A DNA stretch of 64,000 bases from Pandoraea horticolens (GCF_902459555.1 NZ_CABPSM010000005.1:186001-250000), one strand, 5' to 3'. Positions 34,125 to 43,557 are shown, numbered from the stretch's first letter. Notes: generated from the letters alone by a model not told the origin. Made by a program: numbers and translations.

Positions 34125-34502
34125 ATGGACCACGATCATCACGAGACGCCATCGTTCTGGCGCTCACGCGCTGGACTGGCGCTGCTATCGAAGTCGTGGC
34201 ACTTCCTCTACCACGCTCAGCGGCGTCATCACATTGCGACGGCGGGCCCCTACCGATGGGTTCGTCATTCGCAATACATTGGCTTCGTCGCCATCGTGTT
34301 CGGCTTCCTGCTGCAGTGGCCGACGCTGCTCACGCTGGCGATGTTTCCGGTGATGGTCGCAATGTACGTGCGCCTGTCCATCATGGAGGAACGCGAATCC
34401 AAGCAGGCATTCGGGCAAGCCTGGCTTGACTATGCTGCCGTGACACCACAGCTCATTCCCAAGTTCGGCCGGAATGGCGCCCTCCCCGTCAACAACCACT
34501 GA
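34125..34502 (+). CDS. Apparent deletion fusion of DUF2933 N-terminus and ICMT-family methyltransferase C-terminus
   Basis: 125 residues. Residues 1-20 (MDHDHHETPSFWRSRAGLAL) are the typical opening of a DUF2933 protein. From about residue 24 (FLYHAQRRHHIATAGPYRWVRHSQYIGF) the sequence switches to the catalytic C-terminal half of an isoprenylcysteine carboxyl methyltransferase-like membrane protein, ending LDYAAVTPQLIPKFG. Intact relatives have several membrane helices before this block. The simplest reading is an in-frame deletion joining two neighbouring genes. Activity of the stub is doubtful. Confidence 0.7.
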   Translation: MDHDHHETPSFWRSRAGLALLSKSWHFLYHAQRRHHIATAGPYRWVRHSQYIGFVAIVFGFLLQWPTLLTLAMFPVMVAMYVRLSIMEERESKQAFGQAWLDYAAVTPQLIPKFGRNGALPVNNH

Positions 34503-34770
34503 TTTGCAAACCGGGGCAGACCATGAACCAGAACCCCCCCCCCCTCTATCGCGCTGGCGCTCGCCGCTCGGGATCTTCATGCTCGTAGCGGGTGCGGTCG
34601 GCATCTACTACCTGCTCACCGAGCACCTTACGCACGTAGGCCAAGCGATTCCGTACCTCATTCTTCTGGCATGCCCCCTGATGCATCTGTTCGGTCATCA
34701 CCATCGCGGTCACGGCAGTCATGGCGGCGGGTACGACAGTCACCAGCAGGCCGGCGAGAAAGACAAGTAG
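34474..34770 (+). CDS. DUF2933 family protein, normal start out of frame
   Basis: The frame gives RWRSPLGIFMLVAGAVGIYYLLTEHL, ACPLMHLFGHHHRGHG and a Lys-rich end, a standard DUF2933 small membrane protein with a metal-binding His tail. The expected start is the ATG at 34523 (MNQNPPP), but the 11-C tract that follows shifts that frame to a stop after 21 codons; 12 Cs would restore the protein. As written it could only be made from the ATG at 34474, which overlaps the upstream gene by 29 bp. Confidence 0.6.
   Translation: MAPSPSTTTDLQTGADHEPEPPPPLSRWRSPLGIFMLVAGAVGIYYLLTEHLTHVGQAIPYLILLACPLMHLFGHHHRGHGSHGGGYDSHQQAGEKDK
34534..34544. repeat. Homopolymeric tract of 11 C
   Basis: Eleven consecutive C residues starting in codon 4 of the expected DUF2933 reading frame. 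It is either a phase-variable contingency tract, a fixed frameshift or a sequencing error. Confidence 0.9.
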
Positions 34771-34813
34771 GCTTGAGAGTGGAGATAGGCCACCGTTTTG
34801 GTGGGAGCGGGCG

Positions 34814-34888
34814 ATGTGCTGGGCCTGCTGGGCTTGCCTGGCCGGACTAGGCGTCTGGATTGCGGCCTCTGTCATCAGTACCCGCTAA
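34814..34888 (+). CDS. Possible 24-residue Cys/Trp peptide before copA
   Basis: The ATG at 34814, seven bases after GGGAG, opens MCWACWACLAGLGVWIAASV, a single hydrophobic helix with CxxCxxC at its head, then a TAA. It is too short for confidence and may be the start of a truncated gene. Confidence 0.25.
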   Translation: MCWACWACLAGLGVWIAASVISTR

Positions 34889-34900
34889 AATTGAGTGCAC

Positions 34901-34926
34901 TTGACCTTCCCATGCGTTGGGGACGG
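34901..34926. promoter_or_regulatory. Degenerate CueR-type operator before copA
   Basis: TTGACCTTCCC followed by GGGGACGG resembles the CueR/MerR promoter layout (TTGACCTTCC with an inverted GGAAGG). The right arm has three mismatches. copA starts 30 bp later. Confidence 0.35.
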
Positions 34927-34956
34927 CGAAACCGCGAACAAGACTAGGAGTCCCTC

Positions 34957-37314
34957 ATGCCCTCATCGAGTTCGGAGCGCCACGACCATTCGGGGCACGA
35001 GCACGCCCAACTACCCTCCGTGGCTGACACCAATCCAAAAGCAAAGATTGCCACGACACACCTCGAACACTCGGCGCACGGCACCCATGTCATGCCGGAC
35101 GGCACGGTGATGCAAGGTGCGGGACACGAACACGGGCATCACGAGCACCATGCGCATGCGCCGACGTCGACGAAGACGGCGGCCGCGGGCGACCAAAGCC
35201 AGGTCGAATACACGTGCCCGATGCATCCGCAGGTGCGGCAGATGGGACCTGGCAACTGCCCCATCTGCGGCATGGCGCTGGAGCCGGTACTGGCAACGGC
35301 AGTGACGGGGGAGAGCCCAGAACTGCGCGACATGACGCGCCGATTCTGGATCGGCACGGCACTGACGCTGCCAGTCTTCGCGCTCGAGATGGGCGGACAC
35401 CTTTTCAATATCCACCACTTCATTGCACAGCAAACGTCGAACTGGGTCCAATTGCTGCTCGGAACACCGGTCGTCCTTTGGGCAGGCTGGCCCTTCTTCA
35501 CTCGCGCAGTCGCCTCCGTGAGGAACCGCAGCCTCAACATGTTCACCCTCATCGCGCTAGGCACCGGCGCGGCGTGGCTCTACAGCATCGTCGGCACGCT
35601 GGCGCCAGGACTGTTTCCTGCGGCGCTGCGGAGCGAAGACGGCGCCGTCGCAGTGTACTTCGAAGCCGCAGCCGTCATCACGGCGCTGGTACTTCTGGGG
35701 CAGGTGCTGGAACTCAGGGCGCGCGAGAAGACCTCCGATGCCATCAGAGCCCTGCTTGGACTCGCCCCCAAGACGGCCGTGAAGGTCAATGCCGACGGCA
35801 GCGACGCAACCGTCGAGGTCGAAGCCATCCGCGTCGGGAACTTGCTGCGCGTGCGGCCCGGCGAGAAGGTGCCGGTCGACGGCGAACTGACGGAGGGCAA
35901 GACCAACCTCGACGAATCGATGGTGACGGGCGAGCCGATTCCGGTCGCCAAGACGGTCGGGGCCAAGGTGACGGCCGGCACGCTGAACCAGACCGGCAGC
36001 TTCATCATGCGTGCAGAAAAGGTCGGCGCCGACACGCTGCTGTCGCAAATCGTACACATGGTGGCTGCTGCGCAGCGCAGCCGGGCGCCCATTCAGCGCA
36101 TGGCCGACCAAGTGGCCGGCTGGTTCGTGCCGGTCGTCATCCTGGTAGCGCTTCTCACATTCGCAGTCTGGCTGGTCTGGGGGCCATCACCAGCGTTCAG
36201 CTATGCGCTCATTACTGCGGTGGCGGTCCTCATCATCGCGTGCCCCTGTGCGCTCGGTCTGGCGACGCCAATGTCCATCATGGTCGGCGTCGGCAAAGGG
36301 GCGCAACACGGCGTTCTCATTCGCGACGCCGAAGCGCTGGAGAAGATGGAGAAGGTCGACACGCTGGTGGTCGACAAGACGGGGACCTTGACCGAAGGCC
36401 GGCCCAAGGTGGTTCACGTGGAGCCGGCCGGCGGGTTCGTCGCGGACGATGTGCTCCAGAACTTGGCAAGCGTAGAGCGTGCCAGCGAGCACCCGTTGGC
36501 AATGGCCATCGTGATGGACGCCCAGGCGCGCAAGCTTCCTCTATTGCCAGTGACTGACTTCGATTCGCCCGTCGGCAAGGGCGTCATCGGCACAGTGGAC
36601 GGCCGAGAGGTCGTCTCGGGCAGCGCCAAATTCCTGTCGGAGCAAGGCATCGAAACTTCAAGCCTCGCGGCATCCGCCGAGGCCCAGCGCCAGCGGGCGG
36701 CGACCGTCATCTTCGTCGGCGTGAGCGGACAATTGGCTGGATTCGTGGCCATTGCCGACCCCATCAAGGCGACGACACCGCAGGCGCTGAAGGCCCTGCA
36801 GAGTGCTGGCGTCCGCGTGGTGATGCTGACGGGTGACGGCAAGACCACGGCCGAGGCCGTTGGACGTCAGCTCGGCATCGATGAGGTGGTGGCGGAGGTG
36901 TTCCCCGAAGACAAGGCGGCCGTCGTCAAGCGCTTGCAGTCCGAGGGCCGAATCGTCGCGATGGCCGGCGACGGGGTGAACGATGCACCGGCCTTGGCTC
37001 AGGCCACGGTGGGCGTCGCGATGGGCACGGGAACGGACGTCGCGATGGAGAGCGCTGGTATCACGTTGCTCAAGGGCGACCTGATGGGCATTGTGCGCGC
37101 GAGGACGCTCTCCCTGACAACGATGCGGAACATCCGCCAGAACCTGTTTCTGTCCTTTGCCTACAACGTTGCCGGCATCCCGCTGGCGGCCGGCGTGCTC
37201 TACCCGTTCTTCGGCCTGCTGCTGTCGCCGGTCGTCGCCGCAGCGGCAATGGCGCTCTCGTCGGTGAGTGTCATCACGAACGCGCTGCGTTTGCGGGCAG
37301 TAAAGGTGGATTGA
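34957..37314 (+). CDS. copA: Copper-translocating P1B-type ATPase
   Basis: 785 residues. Residues 1-80 are a His-rich cytoplasmic extension ([13 protein letters not shown]). A heavy-metal-binding YHS-like domain follows (YTCPMHP at 85-91, CPICGM from 101), in place of the HMA domain of the classic CopA. Then come eight membrane helices with the transport motif CPC at 429-431 ([11 protein letters not shown]), the actuator TGE, the phosphorylated Asp473 in DKTGTLTEG, and [11 protein letters not shown] from 671. All catalytic motifs are intact. It exports Cu(I) from the cytoplasm. It is the most complete member of an otherwise eroded cluster. Confidence 0.94.
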   Translation: MPSSSSERHDHSGHEHAQLPSVADTNPKAKIATTHLEHSAHGTHVMPDGTVMQGAGHEHGHHEHHAHAPTSTKTAAAGDQSQVEYTCPMHPQVRQMGPGNCPICGMALEPVLATAVTGESPELRDMTRRFWIGTALTLPVFALEMGGHLFNIHHFIAQQTSNWVQLLLGTPVVLWAGWPFFTRAVASVRNRSLNMFTLIALGTGAAWLYSIVGTLAPGLFPAALRSEDGAVAVYFEAAAVITALVLLGQVLELRAREKTSDAIRALLGLAPKTAVKVNADGSDATVEVEAIRVGNLLRVRPGEKVPVDGELTEGKTNLDESMVTGEPIPVAKTVGAKVTAGTLNQTGSFIMRAEKVGADTLLSQIVHMVAAAQRSRAPIQRMADQVAGWFVPVVILVALLTFAVWLVWGPSPAFSYALITAVAVLIIACPCALGLATPMSIMVGVGKGAQHGVLIRDAEALEKMEKVDTLVVDKTGTLTEGRPKVVHVEPAGGFVADDVLQNLASVERASEHPLAMAIVMDAQARKLPLLPVTDFDSPVGKGVIGTVDGREVVSGSAKFLSEQGIETSSLAASAEAQRQRAATVIFVGVSGQLAGFVAIADPIKATTPQALKALQSAGVRVVMLTGDGKTTAEAVGRQLGIDEVVAEVFPEDKAAVVKRLQSEGRIVAMAGDGVNDAPALAQATVGVAMGTGTDVAMESAGITLLKGDLMGIVRARTLSLTTMRNIRQNLFLSFAYNVAGIPLAAGVLYPFFGLLLSPVVAAAAMALSSVSVITNALRLRAVKVD

Positions 37315-37826
37315 TGCAAGACTTGTCCGTCGCGGTCCGGCCGGGTGGCTCGTTGTTTCGTGCGGTCTGTGGCACATTGGCCTAGGCCTGTACTTCATCT
37401 TCGTCCGCCCGGCACTGTTGCCAAAGGACCTGCCGTGAACTTTGCGTTGCAGTCGGATTTCCGTTGGTTCCTGGCGCTGCCACCCATCGGGTGGTTTGTA
37501 GCGCTGGGGCTCTACGTTCGCGCCGCGCAGGAGGAGTGCAGCGACGTAGGCGCGGCCACGGTCAGGCAGGCGGGGCGAGGCCGGACTAAGCATTTGCCGA
37601 GCGAGCATTCCACCCTACGGACGACAACCTGATGGACGGATGCCCGAAGATAACGGCCTGCAGGCCCTGGACTTTATCTTACCGACGTAACACTCACTTT
37701 CTCGTTACGAAGTTCATTGCTCCGTATCACGTAAATCCACTCTCGCAGGCGGCGCCCGGTCTTCACGCCGTCGATGGTGCGAAACTGCGCAAGGTCGCCT
37801 GCAGGCGGCCTTACGGGATGCCGTCG
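37315..37826. other. Gap after copA with gene stumps
   Basis: 512 bp. It starts with the membrane-protein stump at 37346-37438. A second hydrophobic stretch (FRWFLALPPIGWFVALGLYV) follows in another frame near 37450-37530. I could identify neither, and saw no terminator. Confidence 0.4.
37346..37438 (+). pseudogene. Stump of a small membrane protein
   Basis: The frame reads GLWHIGLGLYFIFVRPALLP before a TGA and has no start codon. The phrase recalls a membrane protein found beside copper genes in related bacteria. It is too short to name. Confidence 0.35.
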
Positions 37827-38831
37827 TCACAGTCGCCCGATACTCAACCACGCGATACATGGATGATCTCCGGGCACCGTCTGCGGCACGACTTCATGCG
37901 CGACACGCAGACCTCGCGCGCTGTTCGCGAACCAGACCACGGCGTCTTTGGTCTTCCGATTGGCCAACACCAGCGCGCGAAATCCCGGGCTGTTACCCCA
38001 ATGAAAGCAGCAATCCTGAGCGATCTCGATGCCCCAGCCCAATCCCCAGGCAATCGCCGGATCAATGGGATGCGCAGCGTACAGGTCTTCCGCCGCTCCT
38101 CCTTGTCGCCCGTTCATTCGCGGCAAGAACCACGCCGCATGGGTGGTGCCGGACAACCCCTCGCCCGCCAGAACCGCCCGCACAAATGCTAGGTAATCAG
38201 GCGCCGTCGTCAGCATCGACCAGGATGCCTGTGCTGCCGTCAGCCGACGCTTGGGTACCGGCTCGCCCTCCCATTCATGTCCTTGCGCATGGTTGTCTGC
38301 GAAGCGCTCCTGCCACTGAAGACTGGACCGGCGCATACCCAGCGGCACAAACACGCGGGCCTGCACAAGCGTTTCCAGCGGCGCACCGCCAACCGATTCC
38401 AGTGCACGCTGAAGCCATGCGAAGGCACTGCTGCCGTAGCTGAAACGCTCGCCAGGCGTGAAGTAAGTGCGCAACGGCGCGTCGGCGCGAACGATGTTCG
38501 GCAATCCGCTGGTGTGCGTGAGCACATGGAAGGCGGTGATGCGGCGGGCGCGTGGATCGTCGGGCACATATTCGCCGCAGATCTCGACAAGCGGCTGGTG
38601 CAGGTGCAACCGCCCTTCTTCGACGAGTTGAAGCGCGACAAACGCGACGACCGGCTTGGTCAGCGAAGCGGCTTCAAAAACGGTCTGCGCGTCGACCGGC
38701 AAAGGGTCATGGACACCTCGCACACCGGCGTAGTGCTCAACGTGCCGCTCGCCGCCACGCAGCGTCGCCAGCGAAACGCCGGCGATCGGTCCGTTCGAAG
38801 TGACCTGCGCGAGGTAGTCGACGATATCCAT
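37827..38831 (-). CDS. Serine hydrolase of the beta-lactamase/class C family
   Basis: 334 residues from the ATG at 38831; the frame is open to a TTG at 38858. The active-site motifs of class C-type serine hydrolases are present: Ser56-x-x-Lys59 (SLTK), Tyr132-x-Ser134 (YGS) and a C-terminal HWGN in place of KTG. There is no signal peptide, so it is likely cytoplasmic and an esterase or peptidase rather than a secreted beta-lactamase. Substrate unknown; no operon partner. Confidence 0.85.
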   Translation of the reverse strand: MDIVDYLAQVTSNGPIAGVSLATLRGGERHVEHYAGVRGVHDPLPVDAQTVFEAASLTKPVVAFVALQLVEEGRLHLHQPLVEICGEYVPDDPRARRITAFHVLTHTSGLPNIVRADAPLRTYFTPGERFSYGSSAFAWLQRALESVGGAPLETLVQARVFVPLGMRRSSLQWQERFADNHAQGHEWEGEPVPKRRLTAAQASWSMLTTAPDYLAFVRAVLAGEGLSGTTHAAWFLPRMNGRQGGAAEDLYAAHPIDPAIAWGLGWGIEIAQDCCFHWGNSPGFRALVLANRKTKDAVVWFANSARGLRVAHEVVPQTVPGDHPCIAWLSIGRL

Positions 38832-38977
38832 TCGGGCAACGCTGAACAGGGCTGACAAGAAGGCGATTCTACAGACTGCGCCATGTCACTTGGTGGCGTT
38901 GCATGCGAAGCATGGCTCGATCTTCCATGGGAACTGGAATTCGCCTCATGTTATCGGCTTGGTCGAAGAGAAGTTCA

Positions 38978-39949
38978 TCAATGCGACGCGACATAAATCG
39001 CACCGTCAAATGCCGCCGGCATGGCGAAGCTATCGCGCATACGCCGTGTCTCGGCAGCGGGCGTCGCGCCGAAGAGCCGCTTGAACTCCCTGTTGAATTG
39101 CGACGGACTCACGTAGCCCACAGCATGGCTTGCGGCCTCGGCAGTCAGCCCCTGACGCACCATCAACAGCCGCGCCTGATGCAAACGCGTGGACTTCACA
39201 TACTGCATGGGCGACACCTGCGTGATCGTCTTGAAATGACTGTGGAAGCTCGGCACGCTCATACCCGCCTCCTCGGCGAGTTGCGTCACGTCGAGTGGCT
39301 GTGCGTATCCGGCATGAATGAGTCGTAGCGACTTGCCAATTTTGCCGAACTGCCCTCTCATCGCCAACGCCTCTCGCATCGCGCCGCCCTGCGCCCCGGT
39401 CAGCACCCGAAAATACACTTCTCGCAGCAAGCTCGGGCCCAACACGGCGGCGTCAAGCGGCCGGGACATGGCTTCGATAAAGCGCAGCACCGACGTCTGC
39501 ATCGCTTCGTCCATCGGCGTCGACATCATGCTCCGCGGCTTGTCCACGCGATCCGTCGCGCCCTCCCGGTCGATCTGGGCGGCCAGTTCGGCAGCCACGG
39601 AGAAATCGAGGTGCATATATAGCGCGAGCAGAGGCCGCTCCGGCGTCGCGTCGGTTTCCATGCTGAACGGCACGGGAACCGAGACGGCGAGATAGTGATG
39701 TGCGTCGTACAGATAAAGCTGATCGCCAAAATAGCCTCGCTTGCGGCCCTGGCAGACGATCACAATGCCGGGATCGTAGAGAACCGGGGTACGCGACAGG
39801 GCGCGGTCGGAGCGCAGGATACGAACGCTCGGCAGCGCCGTCAGGTTGTACCCTTGCGCCGGAGCCAATGCGCGCAGCAGGGCCACCGTACGGGTTTGCG
39901 TTTGCGAAGGCTCGCTCGAACGCCTCGCAGGAGTGATCTTTCCACTCAT
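38978..39949 (-). CDS. AraC-family regulator with AraC_N cupin domain
   Basis: 323 residues from the ATG at 39949. The N-terminal AraC_N domain reads DPGIVIVCQGRKRGYFGDQLYLYDAHHYLAVSVPVPF; the C-terminal double helix-turn-helix reads LDVTQLAEEAGMSVPSFHSHFKTITQVSPMQYVKSTRLHQAR and VGYVSPSQFNREFKRLFG. Divergent from an SDR dehydrogenase with a 94-bp shared promoter, so it probably activates that gene; this pairing is common in the family. Confidence 0.9.
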   Translation of the reverse strand: MSGKITPARRSSEPSQTQTRTVALLRALAPAQGYNLTALPSVRILRSDRALSRTPVLYDPGIVIVCQGRKRGYFGDQLYLYDAHHYLAVSVPVPFSMETDATPERPLLALYMHLDFSVAAELAAQIDREGATDRVDKPRSMMSTPMDEAMQTSVLRFIEAMSRPLDAAVLGPSLLREVYFRVLTGAQGGAMREALAMRGQFGKIGKSLRLIHAGYAQPLDVTQLAEEAGMSVPSFHSHFKTITQVSPMQYVKSTRLHQARLLMVRQGLTAEAASHAVGYVSPSQFNREFKRLFGATPAAETRRMRDSFAMPAAFDGAIYVASH

Positions 39950-40043
39950 AGTTTTAGGCAATAAAAATAGCAGAATCCGGCTTAACCATGCAGAGCAACA
40001 AGACTAGCATGCAATCTCAGCACAACGTTTGAGAGAGACAAGC

Positions 40044-40877
40044 ATGGCATCCAGCAAAATTCTGCTCATCACCGGGGTCAGCAGCGGCTTCGGTCGCGCA
40101 CTCGCTCAAGAGGCACTGGACGCGGGTCATAAGGTGGTCGGCACGGTGAGAACCGCGCACGCAAAACATGATTTCGAGTCACTGTCGGCGACGGCTGCCT
40201 TTGGACGCGAACTCGACGTCACAGACTTCGAGGTCATCGACGATGTCGTATCGGACATCGAAGCGAGCGTGGGCCCCGTCGATGTTCTGATCAACAATGC
40301 AGGGTATGGGCACGAAGGCATCCTGGAGGAATCGCCGCTGTCGGAAATGCGCCGGCAGTTCGACGTGAACGTCTTCGGCGCGGTCGCCATGATGAAAGCG
40401 GTTTTGCCCTTCATGCGCCAGCGCCGACGCGGCCACATCCTGAACATCACGTCGATGGGGGGCCACATCACGATGCCGGGCATCGCGTATTACTGCGCGA
40501 GCAAATTCGCGCTCGAAGGGATTTCGGAAAGCGTTGGCAAAGAGGTCAAACCCCTGGGCATCGCCGTGACGGCCGTGGCCCCCGGATCGTTCCGCACGGA
40601 CTGGGCTGGACGTTCAATGACGCGAACGCCCCGTTCGATCCCCGATTACGACGCGATATTCGACCCCGTGCGTACGGCCCGCGAGGAGAAGCACGGCAAA
40701 CAACAGGGAGATCCGGTGAAGGCAGCACGGGCGATGCTTGCCGTGATTGCCGCCGATCATCCCCCTGCGCATCTTCTGTTGGGCAGCGACGCGCTCAGAC
40801 TCGTGCGGGGAAAGTTGTCGGTCATGGACGACGAACTCCGCGCATGGGAGCCGCTTACGGTGTCAACGGACGGTTAA
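40044..40877 (+). CDS. Short-chain dehydrogenase/reductase (SDR)
   Basis: 277 residues from the ATG at 40044. The classic SDR pattern is complete: TGVSSGFG at 10-17, NNAG near 84-87, catalytic Ser137 and Tyr150-x-x-x-Lys154 (YYCASK). NAD(P)-dependent carbonyl or alcohol oxidoreductase of unknown substrate. Divergent from the AraC regulator at 39949. Confidence 0.9.
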   Translation: MASSKILLITGVSSGFGRALAQEALDAGHKVVGTVRTAHAKHDFESLSATAAFGRELDVTDFEVIDDVVSDIEASVGPVDVLINNAGYGHEGILEESPLSEMRRQFDVNVFGAVAMMKAVLPFMRQRRRGHILNITSMGGHITMPGIAYYCASKFALEGISESVGKEVKPLGIAVTAVAPGSFRTDWAGRSMTRTPRSIPDYDAIFDPVRTAREEKHGKQQGDPVKAARAMLAVIAADHPPAHLLLGSDALRLVRGKLSVMDDELRAWEPLTVSTDG

Positions 40878-40969
40878 GCGGTCGACGTCGGGCATTGACT
40901 GCGACCGGTTTAGCGCCGCCCTCTTCTGGCGCAAGCCGGTCCGATCCCGTCAAGGCACCAAGACCTTTT

Positions 40970-41191
40970 TCATCGACGGGTGTGAACAGGTCGCATGCCC
41001 ATGACGCCAACAATCTTTCCTTCGTGAAATGCGGCAACCAGCTCGTAGCCTGAATACGATTGCCGACGCGCTCTGCTCAGGAACTCGGGCTCGTCAAGCG
41101 CGCGAAGTTGAGCGACGACAGGATGTGCCTGCCCCCATTCCGCCGGCGATAGTCGTCTCACTTCAAGTCCGGAACAACGTTTATTCGTCAT
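40970..41191 (-). pseudogene. C-terminally truncated GNAT acetyltransferase
   Basis: From the ATG at 41191 the 73 codons match the N-terminal half of a GNAT N-acetyltransferase (LSPAEWGQAHPVVAQLRALDEPEFL, YELVAAFHEGKIVGVMGMRPVHT) and then stop. The acetyl-CoA-binding half is missing; intact relatives are about 150 residues. It follows the HxlR regulator on the same strand and was probably its target gene. Confidence 0.65.
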
Positions 41192-41313
41192 GGTTACGGG
41201 ATACTCCCTCTCGAAGGGTTGAACACTCGACACGCAATGCGAATCGAAATGGCCTGAACCGGTTGAGTCCGCCTACGTCGTGTAATCGTCGTGTCGTGGT
41301 ATTGCAACGCGGC

Positions 41314-41673
41314 TCAGTCGGGCTTCTCGTGATCGGCCGCATCGAATCCGGCCTGGTCTCGCGCGGCCCACTGCTTAGCCCATCCCTGTAGCGGCTGCAA
41401 CGCGGTTCTCAGCCGTTTGCCCTCGGCGCTCAGACGATAGCCGCCTTCGCCATGCTCGACCAGCCTCGACGCCTTTAGCTCCGTCAGTCGTGTATTGAGC
41501 AAGCGCGCATTCGTCTCGCATGCCTCTTGCAGCGCGCGAAACGTCATCGGCCCACCGCGCAACTCCCACAGGATCCGCAACGCCGTGCGCCGCCCAAGCA
41601 AATCCAGCACGACCATGATGGGTCGTCCGGTCTTCGATCCGCGTACGGATTTTCCGATTTTTGGCGTCGTCAT
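41314..41673 (-). CDS. HxlR-family winged-helix regulator
   Basis: 119 residues. GRPIMVVLDLLGRRTALRILWELRGGPMTFRALQEACETNARLLNTRLTELKASRLVEHGEGGYRLSAEGKRL is a typical HxlR winged helix, here without the early redox Cys. A perfect palindrome touches its start codon. Its downstream neighbour is the truncated GNAT gene. Confidence 0.87.
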   Translation of the reverse strand: MTTPKIGKSVRGSKTGRPIMVVLDLLGRRTALRILWELRGGPMTFRALQEACETNARLLNTRLTELKASRLVEHGEGGYRLSAEGKRLRTALQPLQGWAKQWAARDQAGFDAADHEKPD

Positions 41674-41690
41674 GCTTTACAAAGTAAAGC
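41674..41690. promoter_or_regulatory. Palindrome GCTTTAC-AAA-GTAAAGC abutting the HxlR start
   Basis: A perfect 7-3-7 inverted repeat that begins at the base next to the start codon. It covers the ribosome-binding site position and probably the core promoter, so the protein can be expected to repress itself. Confidence 0.65.
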
Positions 41691-42033
41691 GCCTTGCCTA
41701 AGCTGTCAATCGTTGCGAGTCATGTGCGCTTTCATATCATCACCTGTGTGATTTCCAGCAAAGGGTTGCCGGCCGGTGTGATGAGCGCCCTGCGCTGAAG
41801 GCGAAGCCTGCAAGCGCGCACCGACGAGACAATGCAAAATGCCTCATCATGTGAGCCTCGAAACGACGGCGAAAACTTCCCGGCGGCGTCTCGCCAGCCC
41901 TTATGCCACTTCGTTCTGAAACAACGAAATTCATGCGCATCACTCATCGACGCCCAACGGCGGCACTTCAGCCCACCATCGACGGCGTCCCGTTCGATAC
42001 CGTGCGCCCTCTCCCCACCAACGAGGTTCAACG
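41691..42033. other. Gap before the Dabb gene; nothing recognised
   Basis: 343 bp between the divergent HxlR and Dabb genes. Open frames here are out-of-phase readings of the Dabb start region. No motif beyond the HxlR palindrome at its edge. Confidence 0.4.
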
Positions 42034-42540
42034 ATGAACGCCACCCCGCTCACTGCCAGCCAAACCGCCGACAAAACCGCCTCACCAGTCGAATGCAGTT
42101 CGCCGCCCGCCAGCGAGCGCCTTGCGCATCGTTGCGCACAAATCGGCGAACGCGCCTTTACCGCGAGAGACTACGGTGCGACGCCCATACGGCACATTGT
42201 GTTGCTGCGTTTTGCGAACGACGTGTCAATCGCTGCGCGGGAGCATATGATTGAGCGCTTTCTTCACTTGAAGGACGACTGCCTGCGCGATGGGCGTCCG
42301 TATATTCGCAGCGTCGAGCATGGCCGGCAGGAGAGCGGAGAAGGCAACGGGCTCGGTTTCGAACATGCGTTTCTCATGACGTTCGAATCCGAAGGGGATC
42401 GCAACTTCTATGTCGGCGAGCCGATCGTGCGCGACGCCGCCTGCTTTGACCCCGTCCATCACGCTTTCAAGGCGGAGATTGGCCCGGCGCTTGCGCCACA
42501 GGGCGCACTCGTTTTCGATTTTTTTCCCGGCGTGCGGTGA
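42034..42540 (+). CDS. Dabb-domain protein (stress-responsive A/B barrel)
   Basis: 168 residues. After an unstructured N-terminus of about 50 residues comes the Dabb ferredoxin-like fold: IRHIVLLRFANDVSIAAREHMIERFLHL, SVEHGRQES, HAFLMTFESEGDRNFYV and HHAFKAEIGP. Such small proteins are dimeric and of unclear function. It lies 27 bp ahead of the ABC transporter operon and may be its first gene. Confidence 0.75.
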   Translation: MNATPLTASQTADKTASPVECSSPPASERLAHRCAQIGERAFTARDYGATPIRHIVLLRFANDVSIAAREHMIERFLHLKDDCLRDGRPYIRSVEHGRQESGEGNGLGFEHAFLMTFESEGDRNFYVGEPIVRDAACFDPVHHAFKAEIGPALAPQGALVFDFFPGVR

Positions 42541-42567
42541 TGCGCCGGCTTGCCTGCCCCGGAGTGG

Positions 42568-43557
42568 ATGATGATTAGGCTGTTCCAACTCGCTCACTTG
42601 TTCGCACTGGCGAGCGCCCTTTTTCTGTCGACGGCGCGGGTCGCACACGCCGAAGAGATTTCCGTCACCCAATGGGGCAGCAGCCTATACGGACTGCCCT
42701 ACGCGGTGGCCATGGACAAGGGCCTGTTCAAGAAGGCCGGCGTCGACATCACGGGCATCCTCAGCTCCGGCGGCGGCGGCACCACCGTGCGCAACATCCT
42801 GGCGAGCAAGACACCCTACGGTGAGGTTGCCGTCTCTGCCGCGTTAGCGGCCGCGCGGCAGGGGCTGGACATCGTCATCGTGAACGTGGGGACGCGCAGC
42901 GTTGCCGAAGCGTCGATGGTCACGATGCCCGGCAGCGCCGTGCGAACACTCGACGACCTCGTTGGCAAGAAGGTTGCCATCACCTCGCCGAAGAGCGTGT
43001 CGGAAATGCTCTTTCTGATGGTCTTGCGCGAGAAGGGTATCGACGCATCGAAGGTCACGCGCGTGGCCTCCGGCGGCTACGTCAACGGCATGACCATGCT
43101 CGAACAAGGCGCGGTCGCCGGTGCGGTCGCCATCGAACCGCTGTCGATTCTGCGCAAGGCGCGATATCACACGCTCTATCGTGCCGGCGACGTGCTCAAG
43201 CCGATGACCACGTCGGTCGGCATTACCACGCGTGCGTTCGTGCAATCGCATCCCGATACCTTGCGCGCGATCATTGCCGGACGCCGCGCAGGCGTCGACG
43301 CCACCTACGCCGATCCGGCCGGGGCGGCCAAACTGCTTGCCGCACAGTTCAAACTCTCGCCGGAAGTCGCCACGGAAGCGGTCGACAACATGGTGCGCTC
43401 CCACATGTGGAGCCCCGGACAATTCGACCGCGCTGAACTGGACCGCGTCGCGAGCGGACTCAAACTCATCGGTGAACTCAAGGAAGACGTCGACTGGGCA
43501 AAGCTGATCGATTCGCGTTTCCTGCCGGCTGACGTTCGTGCGAAGGGGCAGCTATGA
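42568..43557 (+). CDS. ABC transporter substrate-binding protein (NitT/TauT type)
   Basis: 329 residues from the ATG at 42568; the next codon at 42571 is also ATG and is better spaced from GGAG. A signal peptide (LALASALFLSTARVAHA-like) precedes the mature ISVTQWGSSLYGLPYAVAMDKGLFKKAGVDITG, the usual opening of NMT1/SsuA/TauA-type binding proteins. Ligands of this class are sulfonates, nitrate, thiamine precursors or aromatic acids; none can be chosen here. Overlaps the ATPase gene by 4 bp. Confidence 0.88.
   Translation: MMIRLFQLAHLFALASALFLSTARVAHAEEISVTQWGSSLYGLPYAVAMDKGLFKKAGVDITGILSSGGGGTTVRNILASKTPYGEVAVSAALAAARQGLDIVIVNVGTRSVAEASMVTMPGSAVRTLDDLVGKKVAITSPKSVSEMLFLMVLREKGIDASKVTRVASGGYVNGMTMLEQGAVAGAVAIEPLSILRKARYHTLYRAGDVLKPMTTSVGITTRAFVQSHPDTLRAIIAGRRAGVDATYADPAGAAKLLAAQFKLSPEVATEAVDNMVRSHMWSPGQFDRAELDRVASGLKLIGELKEDVDWAKLIDSRFLPADVRAKGQL

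Noticed and set aside
37632-38192. 186-codon plus-strand ORF
   Set aside because: Antisense to the serine hydrolase, whose SxxK and YxS motifs are on the minus strand.
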